Positions 35,093 to 45,155 of a stretch of 64,000 nt of DNA are shown piece by piece (positions within the stretch are counted from its first letter, which is position 1; each line of letters starts with the position of its first letter). Origin of the DNA: Gemella sp. zg-570 (GTDB lineage Bacteria > Bacillota > Bacilli > Staphylococcales > Gemellaceae); NCBI RefSeq assembly GCF_018866345.1, contig NZ_CP076443.1:643501-707500 (forward strand), written 5' to 3'. The notes beneath the pieces were generated by a model. It was not told the origin of the DNA. It ran no database searches and worked only from the letters and a program-made list of their open reading frames with translations. The position numbers were made by a program, and so were the translations under genes.

Positions 35093-36643
35093 ATGTTTTA
35101 TGGAAGCATAATTGCAACTTTACTTGTTGGAATTATATCTGGATATTTTGTTGCTAAAAATACTATTCAAAAAAAATTAGTTTTATCTAAGCAAGATGCT
35201 GAATATATAGTTAATGAAGCTAAAAAGGAGGCTAAATTTATTTCTGAAAAGGAATTATTAATAGCTAAAAATGAGGCTAAAGAAATTGTTAATATTGCTA
35301 ATAAGGAAATAGAATTTAAAAAGCAAGATATAGAAAAACAAGAAGAAAGACTTATTCAAAAAGAAGCCTCTTTGGATAGACAGACAGAATTGGTTAATAA
35401 AAAGGATGAATTAATTAGTTCTAGGGAATTGAAATTAGAAGAGAAACTTCAAATTGTTGAAGATAAGAATGCAGAATTGAATGAGTTGAAAGTTCAACAA
35501 GAAAAAGAGTTGCAAAGAATTGCAAACTTGACTGAAGAACAAGCTCGAGAAGAAATAATTTCATCATTAGAAGAAGAAATGTCTAAGGAAACAGCTGTCT
35601 ATATAAGAAATAGGGAAGCTGAAGCTAAGGATGTTGCTGATAGGCGTGCAAAAGAATTGATAATACAATCTATGCAAAAATTTGCATCAGAAGTTGTAGC
35701 TGAAAATACGGTATCTGTTGTTGATTTGCCTTCTGACGATATGAAAGGGAGAATTATTGGGAGAGAGGGTCGGAATATAAGAGCCTTAGAAACTTTAACT
35801 GGTGTTGATTTGATAATAGATGATACTCCAGAAGCAGTATTGTTGTCGGGTTATGACCCAATAAGAAGAGAAATTGCTAAAACGGCTATTAATATGTTGA
35901 TTGCTGATGGGAGGATACATCCAGCTAAGATAGAAGATGCTGTTGATAGGGCTAGAAAAGATATTGACCAGCATATTAGAGATGTTGGAGAACAGGCTAC
36001 ATTTGATTTGGGTATTCATAATATGCATCCTGATTTAATAAAGATATTAGGTAAGATGAAGTATAGAACAAGCTATGGGCAAAATGGTTTGCAGCATTCT
36101 ATTGAGGTTGCTTATATTTCAGGTATAATAGCTGGTGAATTGGGACTAGATATTCAAATGGCAAGGCGGGCAGGCTTACTTCATGATATAGGGAAGGCTG
36201 TTGACCATGAAGTAGAGGGTTCTCATGTTGAAGTTGGGGTGATGTTGGCTAATAAATATAAGGAGCATCCAATAGTAATTAATGCGATAGCTTCTCATCA
36301 TGGAGATTGTGAAGCTAGTGACCCGATATCGGTGGTGGTTGCTACGGCAGATGCTTTATCAGCTTCGAGACCGGGTGCTAGAAGAGAATCCTTAGAGGCA
36401 TATATAAAACGACTTCAGGGCCTTGAAGAAATTGCGAATGAGCATAGGGGTGTTGAAAAAACTTATGCTATTAAGGCGGGTAGGGAAATAAGAGTTATTG
36501 TTAATCCTGAAGAAGTAGACGACACAAAAGCCTATAAGATTGCAAAAGAAGTAAGGAATAAAATTGAAGAAAGTATGCACTATCCTGGCAATATAAAAGT
36601 GAATGTAATTCGAGAAGTTCGAGCAGTTAAGATTGCAAAATAA
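35093..36643 (+). CDS. rny: Ribonuclease Y
   Basis: Membrane-bound endoribonuclease that starts mRNA decay. From ATG 35093 (with GAGAGG upstream) the 516 residues have an N-terminal membrane helix ([20 protein letters not shown]), a long coiled coil to about 190, a KH domain ([16 protein letters not shown]) and an HD domain with LLHDIGKA and ASHHGD. The ATG at 35051 in the same frame lacks a ribosome site. With RNase J1 at 26.4 kb this gives both main Firmicute decay nucleases. Confidence 0.97.
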   Translation: MFYGSIIATLLVGIISGYFVAKNTIQKKLVLSKQDAEYIVNEAKKEAKFISEKELLIAKNEAKEIVNIANKEIEFKKQDIEKQEERLIQKEASLDRQTELVNKKDELISSRELKLEEKLQIVEDKNAELNELKVQQEKELQRIANLTEEQAREEIISSLEEEMSKETAVYIRNREAEAKDVADRRAKELIIQSMQKFASEVVAENTVSVVDLPSDDMKGRIIGREGRNIRALETLTGVDLIIDDTPEAVLLSGYDPIRREIAKTAINMLIADGRIHPAKIEDAVDRARKDIDQHIRDVGEQATFDLGIHNMHPDLIKILGKMKYRTSYGQNGLQHSIEVAYISGIIAGELGLDIQMARRAGLLHDIGKAVDHEVEGSHVEVGVMLANKYKEHPIVINAIASHHGDCEASDPISVVVATADALSASRPGARRESLEAYIKRLQGLEEIANEHRGVEKTYAIKAGREIRVIVNPEEVDDTKAYKIAKEVRNKIEESMHYPGNIKVNVIREVRAVKIAK

Positions 36644-36649
36644 TAATTG

Positions 36650-36681
36650 AAGATGATTAACTTAGGTTAATCATCTTTTTT
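36650..36681 (+). terminator. rny terminator
   Basis: A 12-bp perfect stem AAGATGATTAAC / GTTAATCATCTT with loop TTAG and TTTT tail. Confidence 0.85.
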
Positions 36682-36742
36682 ATACTAGAAATTTATGGAA
36701 TAAAAATATATAATATGTATAAATTAATTTTGTGAGGTGTTT

Positions 36743-38845
36743 ATGAAAAGTTTAGTATTATGTGAAAAACCTTCGGTAGCAAGAGATATAGCAAAAAATT
36801 TATCGGCTAGTAGGAATATTAATGGGTGTTTGGAGGGGGATAGATATGTTGTTACTTGGGCTTTAGGGCATTTGGTAGCCCTACAAACTCCGGATAAATA
36901 CAGGGAATTTAAAGAAATAAATTTAGATAGTTTACCCGTGATACCCAAGATAATGAAGACTGAAATTATAGGTAAAACATTTAAGCAGTATAAAGTGATA
37001 GAAAAAGCGATTAATAGAAAAGATATAAAAGAAGTAATAATTGCAACAGATGCTGGGCGCGAAGGGGAAGTATTGGCTAGACATATAATAGAAAAGGCTA
37101 GGTCTAATAAACCGATAAAAAGATTATGGATTTCGTCAATTACTGACAAATCAATAAAAGAGGGCTTTAAAAATCTAAGGGATGGAAAAGAGTATATGGG
37201 GCTTTATAACTCTGGGCTTGCAAGAGCTAGTGCAGATTGGTTGGTAGGTATTAATGCCTCTAAGGCTCTAACTTTTAAATATAATGCGGCCTTAAACTGT
37301 GGGAGAGTTCAAACTCCAACTTTGCAAATGGTGGCTGAACGTGAAGAAAAAATAAAAAATTTTAAATCAAGAGATTATTATGTATATGAAGCAGTAGTTG
37401 ACGGAGTAAAATTTATTACTGGTAATTCTGATAATAATTTAGATGATGCTAGTAATTTTGTGAATAATTATAAAAATTTTAGAATAGAAAATATTACTAG
37501 TAAATGTAAAAATAAAAAATCATCACCCAAACCACTTTACAATTTGACCGATATTCAATACACGGCGTCAAATTTGTATAAAATTTCTCCGAAACAAACG
37601 CTTAATATTATCCAAACTCTCTATGAAAAATATAAAATTTTAACTTATCCTAGAACTGACTCTAGATACTTAACCAGCGATATGAAAGGAACAATTAAAG
37701 ATAGGCTTCACGCAGTTTCTTATGGGACTTATTCAAGTATAGTTAAAAATATTTTAAGTGGAAATATAAATGCTGGAAGAATGATTAATGATAAAAAGGT
37801 TACTGAACATCACGCTATTATTCCAACGGAAGAAAGACCTAATTATAATATTATGTCTGATATGGAAATTAAGATTTATGACCTAATAACTAGGCGTTTT
37901 CTTGAAAATTTATTAGCAGATTGTAGGTATGAAGAAATACACAGGGAATTTAAAATAAAAAATAAAATTTTTTCAAATACTGCTAAGAAAACATTACAGC
38001 TGGGATATAAAATTTTTGAAAAAGAAAGTGATGATAGTATTAAAGAAATAAAAAAATTAAATATCGATTCTCTTGTATATGTGAAAAAAGAAACTTCACC
38101 TCCTTCTTATTTTACAGAAGGAAGTTTGATATATGCAATGGAAAATCCTTTTGACTATGTTGATAGTGAGAGTGAAAAGAAAATATTAAGAGAAACAAAC
38201 GGTATAGGAACAGTAGCGACTAGGGCGGATATTTTAGAAAAGTTATTTACTAACGATTATCTTTTTTCTGATAGGGAGCAAATAAAAACAACAAATAAGG
38301 CAAAACAGTTGCTTAATTTAGTGCCGGAAAAACTAAAAAGTCCGTCTTTGACTGCAACTTGGGAAAAAGATTTGGACAATATAGCTAAAAATAAATTATC
38401 CAAAGAAAAATTTTTATCGGGTGTGAAAAAATATACTCATGAAATTATTTCTGAAATTAAAAGTAGTGAAGATAAATTTAAACATGATAATATGGTTGGG
38501 AAAAAATGCGACAAATGTGGTAAATTTATGTTAGAAATAGACAGAAAAGGCACTAAAATACTCAAGTGTTCCAATGTAAGTTGTAAAAATATAAAAATTA
38601 TTTCAAAAATTACTAATTTACGTTGCAAGAATTGTCATAAAAAAATGGTATTATTTGGTAATGGAGATAGTGGGACTTATAGGTGTTCATGTGGTTTTTC
38701 AATAAAACAAAAAGAAGTTGATAGAGAAATTAAAAATAATAAAAAAGAGAAGGCTAGTTTTAAAGATATAAAAAAATATATGAATAAGGATAGTTTAGAA
38801 AATAATCCCTTAAAGGATATTTTAAAGGCTATAAAAATAAATTAA
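36743..38845 (+). CDS. topB: DNA topoisomerase III
   Basis: Type IA topoisomerase that decatenates single-strand-linked DNA. The 700 residues start with the TOPRIM domain (SLVLCEKPSVARDIAKNL; DAGREGEVLARHI), then NCGRVQTPTL, the active-site YPRTDSRY with Y302, and GIGTVATRADI. The C-terminus carries two cysteine clusters (CDKCGKFM...CSNVSC and CKNCHKKM...CSCG) resembling degenerate zinc ribbons. GTG 36737 is in frame, but ATG 36743 matches the family start. The C-terminal tail is lysine-rich. Confidence 0.95.
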   Translation: MKSLVLCEKPSVARDIAKNLSASRNINGCLEGDRYVVTWALGHLVALQTPDKYREFKEINLDSLPVIPKIMKTEIIGKTFKQYKVIEKAINRKDIKEVIIATDAGREGEVLARHIIEKARSNKPIKRLWISSITDKSIKEGFKNLRDGKEYMGLYNSGLARASADWLVGINASKALTFKYNAALNCGRVQTPTLQMVAEREEKIKNFKSRDYYVYEAVVDGVKFITGNSDNNLDDASNFVNNYKNFRIENITSKCKNKKSSPKPLYNLTDIQYTASNLYKISPKQTLNIIQTLYEKYKILTYPRTDSRYLTSDMKGTIKDRLHAVSYGTYSSIVKNILSGNINAGRMINDKKVTEHHAIIPTEERPNYNIMSDMEIKIYDLITRRFLENLLADCRYEEIHREFKIKNKIFSNTAKKTLQLGYKIFEKESDDSIKEIKKLNIDSLVYVKKETSPPSYFTEGSLIYAMENPFDYVDSESEKKILRETNGIGTVATRADILEKLFTNDYLFSDREQIKTTNKAKQLLNLVPEKLKSPSLTATWEKDLDNIAKNKLSKEKFLSGVKKYTHEIISEIKSSEDKFKHDNMVGKKCDKCGKFMLEIDRKGTKILKCSNVSCKNIKIISKITNLRCKNCHKKMVLFGNGDSGTYRCSCGFSIKQKEVDREIKNNKKEKASFKDIKKYMNKDSLENNPLKDILKAIKIN

Positions 38846-38868
38846 ATAAATTTTGTTAGAGGTGAATT

Positions 38869-40221
38869 ATGATAAAAGAGTATGATTATATTTCAATCGG
38901 TGGAGGAAGTGGAGGTATTGCTTCTATAAATAGGGCGGCTTCTTATGGTAAAAAATGCCTTTTGATAGAGGCTAAGGATATAGGGGGAACTTGTGTTAAT
39001 GTAGGTTGTGTACCCAAAAAAGTTATGTGGTATGCTGCACAGGTAGCTGATACTATTAATAATTATTCAGCAGATTATGGTTTTGATTTGAAATTAGAAA
39101 ATTTTGATTTTGCTAAATTAGTTGAAAATAGAACAGCTTATATAGGTAGAATACACACTTCTTATAATAAGGGTTTGTCAAATAACAGGGTAGATGTTAT
39201 AAAAGGTTTTGCAAAATTTGTAGATTCTAAAACAGTCGAAGTTAATGGACAATTATATAGGGCAGCACACATTTTAATTGCAACTGGGGGTAGACCTAGC
39301 ATTCCAAAAATTGAGGGGGCTGAATATGGAGTAACTTCAAATGAAGTTTTTAGTTTGAAATCTATTCCCAAACGTATAGGTATAGTCGGAGCTGGTTATA
39401 TTGCTGTAGAATTAGCTGGTGTATTTAATTCTTTAGGGACCAAAACTCATCTTTTTGTTCGTAAACACGCTCCTTTAAGAAGTTTTGATGGACTAATAGT
39501 TGAGACTTTAAAAGATATTATGGAAAAAGAAGGCTTAAAATTACATACTTTTGCTGTGCCAAAAAAAGTTATAAAAAATGATGATTCTTCAGTAACTTTA
39601 GAATTAGAAAATGGCAATAAAGAAACATTTGATTTATTGATTTGGGCAATAGGTAGAAAAGCAGTAACAGAAAATATGAATTTAGAAGTAACAGGTGTTA
39701 AAGTAAATGAAGCTGGCTATATTTTGGTAGATAAGTTCCAAAATACAAATGTTGAGGGAATATATGCAGTGGGGGATGTAACGGGTCGTGTAGAACTTAC
39801 GCCAGTAGCTGTAGCGGCTGGTAGAAGATTATCTGAAAGATTATTTAATAATAAGCCTGAAGAATATTTAGATTATGAAAATATTCCGACAGTGGTATTT
39901 GCTCACCCAGCAATAGGAACAGTAGGACTTACAGAAGAAAAAGCTATAGAAAAATATGGTAAAGATAAGATTAAAGTATATAAATCTTCTTTTACTCCCA
40001 TGTATTCAGCTATTACAAGTCATAGACAAGCTTGTGTAATGAAATTAGTTTGCTTAGGAGAAGATGAAGTAATTGTAGGCTTACACGGTATAGGATATGG
40101 TGTTGATGAAATGATTCAAGGTTTTGCTGTAGCAATAAAAATGGGGGCAAGAAAAAAAGATTTTGATAATACGGTGGCTATTCATCCTACTGGGGCAGAA
40201 GAATTTGTTACAATGAGATAG
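38869..40221 (+). CDS. gor: Glutathione-disulfide reductase
   Basis: NADPH-dependent FAD enzyme regenerating reduced glutathione. The 450 residues contain FAD site [17 protein letters not shown], the redox disulfide [21 protein letters not shown] site [13 protein letters not shown] with following [21 protein letters not shown] and the C-terminal catalytic HPTGAEEF. The [12 protein letters not shown] form is specific to glutathione reductases rather than lipoamide or mercuric enzymes. GAGGTG precedes the ATG. The organism therefore probably makes or imports glutathione. Confidence 0.93.
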   Translation: MIKEYDYISIGGGSGGIASINRAASYGKKCLLIEAKDIGGTCVNVGCVPKKVMWYAAQVADTINNYSADYGFDLKLENFDFAKLVENRTAYIGRIHTSYNKGLSNNRVDVIKGFAKFVDSKTVEVNGQLYRAAHILIATGGRPSIPKIEGAEYGVTSNEVFSLKSIPKRIGIVGAGYIAVELAGVFNSLGTKTHLFVRKHAPLRSFDGLIVETLKDIMEKEGLKLHTFAVPKKVIKNDDSSVTLELENGNKETFDLLIWAIGRKAVTENMNLEVTGVKVNEAGYILVDKFQNTNVEGIYAVGDVTGRVELTPVAVAAGRRLSERLFNNKPEEYLDYENIPTVVFAHPAIGTVGLTEEKAIEKYGKDKIKVYKSSFTPMYSAITSHRQACVMKLVCLGEDEVIVGLHGIGYGVDEMIQGFAVAIKMGARKKDFDNTVAIHPTGAEEFVTMR

Positions 40222-40229
40222 AATTATAC

Positions 40230-40267
40230 AAAAAAGATAAGATATTAGCTAATATCTTATCTTTTTT
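40230..40267. terminator. Bidirectional terminator after gor
   Basis: A perfect palindrome of 36-38 bases with A and T runs on its flanks, between convergent genes gor and the small membrane protein. Confidence 0.9.
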
Positions 40268-40274
40268 AATTTAA

Positions 40275-40628
40275 TTATTTATTTTTTATATATTTAATTA
40301 TTTTCAGCATACATTTTCCGCTTCCTTGACCGCAGAAACAAGAAAATATATAAAGTATTACATAAGTATATAAACTTAAATTTAAAATGATTGTACAGAA
40401 TATTAAATGAAATATGGGGATAAATATAGCAAATAAAAAACTGAAATCATTATTTTTATAAGAGTAGAAATAGGATAACAGAAATATGATAATAGGTAGT
40501 ATAAATATTACGGTATTTATTAAATACTGGGCCTTGTTATTAAAAAAATAATAAAAAGATGGAGTGGTTACAAAAACTATAAATATAAATAGTAGATATG
40601 GAATTTGATTTATATATTTTTTTTCCAA
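40275..40628 (-). CDS. Small hypothetical membrane protein
   Basis: A 117-residue protein with three or four hydrophobic helices (about 8-25, 38-58, 65-85 and 85-100) and a short tail with CFCGQGSGKC. I do not recognise the family. The frame extends to an ATG at 40667, but that has no ribosome site and lies at or before the likely -10 (TATAAT on the minus strand just upstream). TTG at 40628 has a full AGGAGG ten bases away and is preferred. It converges on gor. Confidence 0.6.
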   Translation of the reverse strand: MEKKYINQIPYLLFIFIVFVTTPSFYYFFNNKAQYLINTVIFILPIIIFLLSYFYSYKNNDFSFLFAIFIPIFHLIFCTIILNLSLYTYVILYIFSCFCGQGSGKCMLKIIKYIKNK

Positions 40629-40713
40629 TTTTTGATTTCCTCCTAATTTACTAATAAATTTTAACATAATTATAAAAAAAAAACAATTTTATTATGTTGA
40701 TATTAGGCTGTGA

Positions 40714-40742
40714 TTGATTTTTTTTTTAGCATGTGATAATAT
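40714..40742 (+). promoter_or_regulatory. Promoter of the aldolase gene
   Basis: TTGATT (40714-40719), a 17-base spacer ending TGA, TAATAT (40737-40742): extended -10. Confidence 0.65.
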
Positions 40743-40779
40743 TATTTTATAAGTAAAATTAATATGATGGAGTGAAGTA

Positions 40780-41433
40780 ATGAGATTTTTTATAGATACA
40801 GCAAATGTTGATGAAATTAGATTAGCAAATGATTTAGGAATAATTTGTGGGGTTACAACTAATCCATCACTTATAGCTAAAGAAGGAAGAAATTTTGAAG
40901 ATGTTATTAAAGAAATAACGAGTATTGTTGATGGTCCAATAAGTGGAGAAGTTAAGGCTACTACAGAACTAGCTGAAGATATTATGGAAGAAGCAAGAGA
41001 AATAGCAAAAATTCATCCTAATATGATAGTTAAAATACCTATGACAGAGGAGGGTTTAAAAGCGACTAGTATTTTGTCTAAAGAAGGTATAAAAACAAAT
41101 CTTACACTTATCTTTACACCAACACAAGCCTTGTTAGCTGCAAGAGCTGGAGCGACTTATGTTTCTCCTTTTTTAGGAAGATTAGATGATATTAGTCAAG
41201 ACGGATTAAATTTAATAGGAGACATAGTAGAAATATTTAGGGTGAATAATATTGAGAGTGAAATTATAGCAGCCAGTGTTAGAAATCCAATACATGTTTT
41301 GGAGTGTGCGAAATTAGGTTGCGATATAGCTACAATACCATATAAAGTTATTAGGCAGTTAATACAACATCCTTTAACTGATAAGGGAATAGAATTGTTT
41401 AAACAAGATTACTTAAAAGTATTTGGAAAATAA
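40780..41433 (+). CDS. Transaldolase / fructose-6-phosphate aldolase family
   Basis: A 217-residue TIM barrel of the small transaldolase (FSA/TalC) class: [31 protein letters not shown] with the Schiff-base lysine, [29 protein letters not shown] and [10 protein letters not shown]. It either links the pentose phosphate pathway to glycolysis or cleaves fructose-6-P; sequence alone does not separate these reliably. TGGAGTG precedes the ATG. It is flanked by its own promoter and terminator. Confidence 0.92.
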   Translation: MRFFIDTANVDEIRLANDLGIICGVTTNPSLIAKEGRNFEDVIKEITSIVDGPISGEVKATTELAEDIMEEAREIAKIHPNMIVKIPMTEEGLKATSILSKEGIKTNLTLIFTPTQALLAARAGATYVSPFLGRLDDISQDGLNLIGDIVEIFRVNNIESEIIAASVRNPIHVLECAKLGCDIATIPYKVIRQLIQHPLTDKGIELFKQDYLKVFGK

Positions 41434-41436
41434 AGA

Positions 41437-41471
41437 ATACTCCACTAATTTTATAGTGGAGTATAATTTTT
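41437..41471 (+). terminator. Terminator after the aldolase gene
   Basis: An 11-bp perfect stem ATACTCCACTA / TAGTGGAGTAT, then AATTTTT. Confidence 0.85.
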
Positions 41472-41488
41472 AGATAAATGGAGATATT

Positions 41489-42115
41489 ATGTTAGGGAAA
41501 TTTATAACTTTTGAAGGAATTGATGGTTCTGGAAAAACTACAATTATAAAATTTATAGGAGAATATTTACTTAAACAAGGTTATGAGGTTGTTGTTACAA
41601 GAGAACCTGGGGGTACTAAAATTAGTGAAAAGATTAGAAGTATAATCTTATTTGAAGATATTGATGCAAAAACAGAAGCCCTTTTGTTTGCAGCAAGCAG
41701 AAGACAACATATCAAGGATAAATTATTGCCTGAACTTACTGCAGGAAAAATAATATTGTGCGATAGATTTTTAGACAGTTCAATAGCCTATCAAGCCTAC
41801 GGCAGAGGACTGAGTAAGGAGGATATTCTTGTGATAAATAATTTTGCTATTGAGAACTTATCTCCAGACGCAACATTTTATTTTGATGTTGATGTAGAGG
41901 AGGCTTTATCTAGGGCTTCAAATCGTAGCGATAATAATAATTTAGATAATGAAAAAAAGGATTTTTATATTAATGTGAAAAAAGGCTATGATAAGCTAGC
42001 TTTACAGCAAGAAAAGAGAATTATAAGAGTAAATGCTAATAAGAGTATAGAAGAAGTTAAATTTGAAGTTATAAATAAGGTTAAGGAATTATTAAATAGA
42101 TGGAATATTCAATAG
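41489..42115 (+). CDS. tmk: Thymidylate kinase
   Basis: Phosphorylates dTMP to dTDP. The 208 residues show P-loop FEGIDGSGKTT, TREPGGTKISEKIR, the lid-region DRFLDSSIAYQAYGRGL and DVDVEEALSRAS. ATGGAG precedes the ATG. It heads a cluster like Bacillus tmk-yaaQ-yaaR-holB-yaaT-yabA-yabB-yazA-rsmI, but yaaQ, yaaR, yaaT and yabA are missing. Confidence 0.97.
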   Translation: MLGKFITFEGIDGSGKTTIIKFIGEYLLKQGYEVVVTREPGGTKISEKIRSIILFEDIDAKTEALLFAASRRQHIKDKLLPELTAGKIILCDRFLDSSIAYQAYGRGLSKEDILVINNFAIENLSPDATFYFDVDVEEALSRASNRSDNNNLDNEKKDFYINVKKGYDKLALQQEKRIIRVNANKSIEEVKFEVINKVKELLNRWNIQ

Positions 42116-42909
42116 ATAAGTATTTTGAAAATATTTTAAAATCAGATAAATTATCTCATGCATATTTATTTTTTAGCAATAATGAAGAAGTAATTTCTTA
42201 TACTATTTTAAGGTTTGTAAAGTCTATTTTTTGTAGAAATAATTTTAATAATAATTTTTATTATTGTGATGAATGTAAAGTATGTAAACAGATAGACAAT
42301 AATAATTATATTGATTTTTTAATTATAGAATCTGACAATTCGATAAAAAAAGAAGAAATTAATTTTTTGAAAAATAAATTAAGCATCAAATCAACTTTTG
42401 GTAAAAAAATATATTGGATAAAAGATGTTGATAAACTGACACCTCAAGCGGCAAACTCACTTTTAAAATTTTTAGAAGAACCAGAAGATGATATAATCGC
42501 AATATTAAGTAGCCTGAATTTGGCTGCTAGCTTAAAAACAATAGTATCCAGATGTCAAGTTATTAATCTGGGAAATAAAGAAGAACAAAAAATAAGTTTT
42601 GAAGATAATTATGAAAAAATATTAAATTTAAGTAATTTATTCTACAAAGATTTTTCTAAGAATAAGAATTTAGCTATAATTAATTTATTAGATAATATTT
42701 TAAGTAAAGAAGATGTAAATTTATTTTTAGATATAACTATTGAAAAAGTAAGGAATAATATTAAAGAAAATATTAATTTATTTAGACTTTATGAAATTAT
42801 CCTAAAATCTAAGAGTGATATTAGCCTTAATGTCAATGCTAGCTTAGTTTTAGAATCTTTTTTATTTGATTTGATAAAAGAAAATATAGATATGGGCAGT
42901 TTAAAATAA
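42100..42909 (+). CDS. holB: DNA polymerase III delta' subunit
   Basis: Clamp-loader subunit. The 269 residues have the reduced nucleotide fold (LSHAYLFFSNNEE, no true P-loop, as in delta'), a zinc site CDECKVCK (plus an upstream cysteine), KIYWIKDVDKLTPQAANSLLKFLEEP and TIVSRCQ. It is shorter than the Bacillus protein by about 60 residues, mainly in the C-terminal collar. The start overlaps tmk by 16 bases, indicating coupling. Confidence 0.88.
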   Translation: MEYSIDKYFENILKSDKLSHAYLFFSNNEEVISYTILRFVKSIFCRNNFNNNFYYCDECKVCKQIDNNNYIDFLIIESDNSIKKEEINFLKNKLSIKSTFGKKIYWIKDVDKLTPQAANSLLKFLEEPEDDIIAILSSLNLAASLKTIVSRCQVINLGNKEEQKISFEDNYEKILNLSNLFYKDFSKNKNLAIINLLDNILSKEDVNLFLDITIEKVRNNIKENINLFRLYEIILKSKSDISLNVNASLVLESFLFDLIKENIDMGSLK

Positions 42910-42910
42910 T

Positions 42911-43645
42911 ATGAATAATACAAAAGAAAGAGTAGATAAACTTTCTAAAAATTTTAAAATAATACAGTTAGAAGACTACTATTCAATGTCAACGGATAGC
43001 TTCTTACTTGCTGATTTTGCTAATGTTAGAAGTAATCCTTATAAAAATATTTTGGAGTTATGTAGTGGTAATGGGGCTATTTCCATTTTACTTAGAGAAA
43101 AGAGTTCTGCCAATATTTCTATGTTAGAAATACAAGAAAATTTGGTTAAACTAGCTAAAAAAAATATTAGGATTAATAATTTAAAGAATATTAATGTACT
43201 TAGGGGGGATATTAAAAATATAGCTAAGCTATTCAAGGGTTCAAGTTTTGATAATGTTATTTGCAATCCTCCCTATTTTCCAGTAGAAAATATGCCAAAT
43301 ATAAAAAATAAAACAAATCATAGTATTTCTCGTCATGAAATTTTATGTAATTTAGATGATGTGCTAAAGGCTATAAAGTATACATTAAAGCAAAATGGTA
43401 AATTTTTTATGGTACACAGAAGTTACAGAATAGCGGATATTATAAATAAGTGCCATAGTTATAATTTGGGTATAAAAAGAATTAGGTTTGTGTATAGTAA
43501 AAAAACTAGCGAAAATTCAAAAATTGTTTTAGTAGAGGGGACCTTGTCAAAAGTTAGTGATATAAAAGTAGAACAGCCTATGTATATTTATAATGAAGAT
43601 AATACTTATACAGATGAAATGAAGAAGGTGTATTATATTGAATAA
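42911..43645 (+). CDS. trmN6: tRNA1(Val) (adenine-37-N6)-methyltransferase-like (YabB)
   Basis: A 244-residue SAM methyltransferase: ILELCSGNGAISILL motif I, the N6-adenine catalytic NPPYF, and SRHEILCNLDDVLKA typical of the TrmN6/YabB group. In E. coli the family makes m6A37 in tRNA-Val1; the target in Firmicutes is less certain. It begins one base after the holB stop and overlaps yazA by eight bases. Confidence 0.9.
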   Translation: MNNTKERVDKLSKNFKIIQLEDYYSMSTDSFLLADFANVRSNPYKNILELCSGNGAISILLREKSSANISMLEIQENLVKLAKKNIRINNLKNINVLRGDIKNIAKLFKGSSFDNVICNPPYFPVENMPNIKNKTNHSISRHEILCNLDDVLKAIKYTLKQNGKFFMVHRSYRIADIINKCHSYNLGIKRIRFVYSKKTSENSKIVLVEGTLSKVSDIKVEQPMYIYNEDNTYTDEMKKVYYIE

Positions 43646-43943
43646 AAAATCAGAGTTTACATATATTTTATTATGTAGAGACAATACATTTTATATAGGC
43701 TATACAAAGGATATAAAGGAAAGAATTAAAAAGCACAATTTAAAAAAGGGGGCAAAATATACCAAGGGTAGAAGACCGGTAATTTTAAAATATTTTGAAG
43801 AGTTTGATAATAAGAGTGATGCCTTAAAAAAGGAAATGGCTTTAAAAAAACTTAGTAAAAAAGAAAAAAATCTGTATATAAGTAAGAATATGACCCTAGA
43901 AAAGCAAGAAATAATTAATGGCATAAATGAAGAAAGTAGGTAA
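43638..43943 (+). CDS. GIY-YIG nuclease superfamily protein YazA
   Basis: A 101-residue single GIY-YIG domain: TYILLCRDNTFYIGYT, KERIKKHNLKKGAKYT, then GRRPVILKYFEEF and the metal-site glutamate region DALKKEMALKKLSK. The UPF0213/YazA family is found between yabB and rsmI in Bacillus; its substrate is unknown. The start is TTG with GAAGGTG upstream, inside the end of yabB. Confidence 0.92.
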   Translation: MNKKSEFTYILLCRDNTFYIGYTKDIKERIKKHNLKKGAKYTKGRRPVILKYFEEFDNKSDALKKEMALKKLSKKEKNLYISKNMTLEKQEIINGINEESR

Positions 43944-43947
43944 GTAT

Positions 43948-44778
43948 ATGTTATATTTGGTTTCAACTCCCATAGGAAATTTAGACGATATAAGTATAAG
44001 GGCTTTAAAAGTTTTAGAAGAATCTGATATTATAGCATGTGAAGATACTCGTAATACAAAAAAATTATTAAATCATTTTAATATAAAAAATAAAAAATTA
44101 ATTTCTTATCATGAGCATAATGAAGAAGTTGCAAGTGATAGGATATTAGGATTATTAAAGGATGGGGCTAGCATATCTCTTGTGTCTGATGCAGGTATGC
44201 CTTGTATATCTGACCCTGGTTATATATTAATAAAAAAATGTAAAGAAAATCTTATAGATGTTGTTGCAATTCCTGGGGCTAATGCTGGTCTTACAGCCTT
44301 GATTGCTAGCGGGATAGAGTCTTATAATTATGTTTTTCATGGATTTCTCCCAAGAAAAAGTGGAGATTTAATGAAAAAATTAACTAGTATCTTGAATGAA
44401 GGCTATACAGCTATTATCTATGAATCACCTCACAGAATAAAAAATTTGGTAGAGCATATTGTCGATTTTGAAGAAGATAGAATAATTTCGGTAGCTCGAG
44501 AATTAACAAAAATATATGAGCAAGTAGTAACGGATAAGGCAATTAATATTTTAAACTTTTTAAATTCTAATACTATAAAAGAAAAAGGAGAGTTTGTATT
44601 AATAATTTCTCCGAATAAAAAAAATGAAGAAAAAGTTGAAATTGAAAATTTATTGTTTGAAATTGAAAAATTAGTAGAATCGGGGATAAAAATTTCAGAA
44701 GCATTAAAGATTGTATCAAAAAAATACGGTGTGAATAAAAGAGAGGTATATAAGTTATATCATGAAAAATATACATAG
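43948..44778 (+). CDS. rsmI: 16S rRNA (cytidine-1402-2'-O)-methyltransferase RsmI
   Basis: Methylates C1402 in the ribosomal P site. The 276 residues start LYLVSTPIGNLDDISIRAL and include ACEDTRNTKKLL, SLVSDAGMPCISDPG, IPGANAGLTALIASG, HGFLPRKSG and YESPHRI, all family hallmarks. An in-frame ATG at 43927 falls inside yazA; ATG 43948 after AGTAGG gives the usual N-terminus. Its end overlaps the next gene by 17 bases. Confidence 0.96.
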   Translation: MLYLVSTPIGNLDDISIRALKVLEESDIIACEDTRNTKKLLNHFNIKNKKLISYHEHNEEVASDRILGLLKDGASISLVSDAGMPCISDPGYILIKKCKENLIDVVAIPGANAGLTALIASGIESYNYVFHGFLPRKSGDLMKKLTSILNEGYTAIIYESPHRIKNLVEHIVDFEEDRIISVARELTKIYEQVVTDKAINILNFLNSNTIKEKGEFVLIISPNKKNEEKVEIENLLFEIEKLVESGIKISEALKIVSKKYGVNKREVYKLYHEKYT

Positions 44779-45100
44779 TTTAATTTTAATAAATACTTTA
44801 ATTATTTTGTGTTTATTAGCTATATATTTTAAGGTAGCCTATTATTTTTTATTTTATATAATCATTTCTCTACTATTAATTTTTAATTTATATATTATTT
44901 TAAAAAAGAGTAATTCATTAGATAAAAGAGAAGAAAAACAAAAAATTTTATTGCATAGAATAAAAAATTCTATTTCTATAATTATGGGCTATAACGAAGC
45001 TCATAATGATGGTCTGATATCAAAAGAAGTTTATAATGAAAATATTAATCAAGAGATAAGTAATATAGTAAATATATTAAAAAAAGAGTTATATAAATAA
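44762..45100 (+). CDS. Small membrane protein with a histidine-kinase-like dimerisation helix
   Basis: A 112-residue protein with two membrane helices (about 5-25 and 27-48), then a cytoplasmic segment containing LLHRIKNSISIIMGY. This resembles the H-box of sensor kinase DHp domains or of Spo0B-type proteins, followed by a second helix (INQEISNIVNILKK). No ATPase domain follows; the gene stops and the next gene is rimP. It may be a truncated kinase, a phosphotransfer protein or a chance likeness. It starts within rsmI, suggesting co-transcription. In Bacillus no counterpart occurs here. Confidence 0.6.
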   Translation: MKNIHSLILINTLIILCLLAIYFKVAYYFLFYIIISLLLIFNLYIILKKSNSLDKREEKQKILLHRIKNSISIIMGYNEAHNDGLISKEVYNENINQEISNIVNILKKELYK

Positions 45101-45101
45101 T

Positions 45102-45130
45102 TTGACAATCTATATTTTATGTGATAGAAT
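45102..45130 (+). promoter_or_regulatory. rimP-nusA-infB operon promoter
   Basis: Consensus TTGACA (45102-45107), a 17-base spacer ending TGA, TAGAAT (45125-45130). One of the strongest promoters in the window. Confidence 0.8.
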
Positions 45131-45155
45131 GTTTACAAATAAATAAATTTAACCT

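Noticed and set aside
36724-37149. 141-codon minus-strand frame opposite topB
   Set aside because: Antisense to the TOPRIM domain with no ribosome site; shadow frame.
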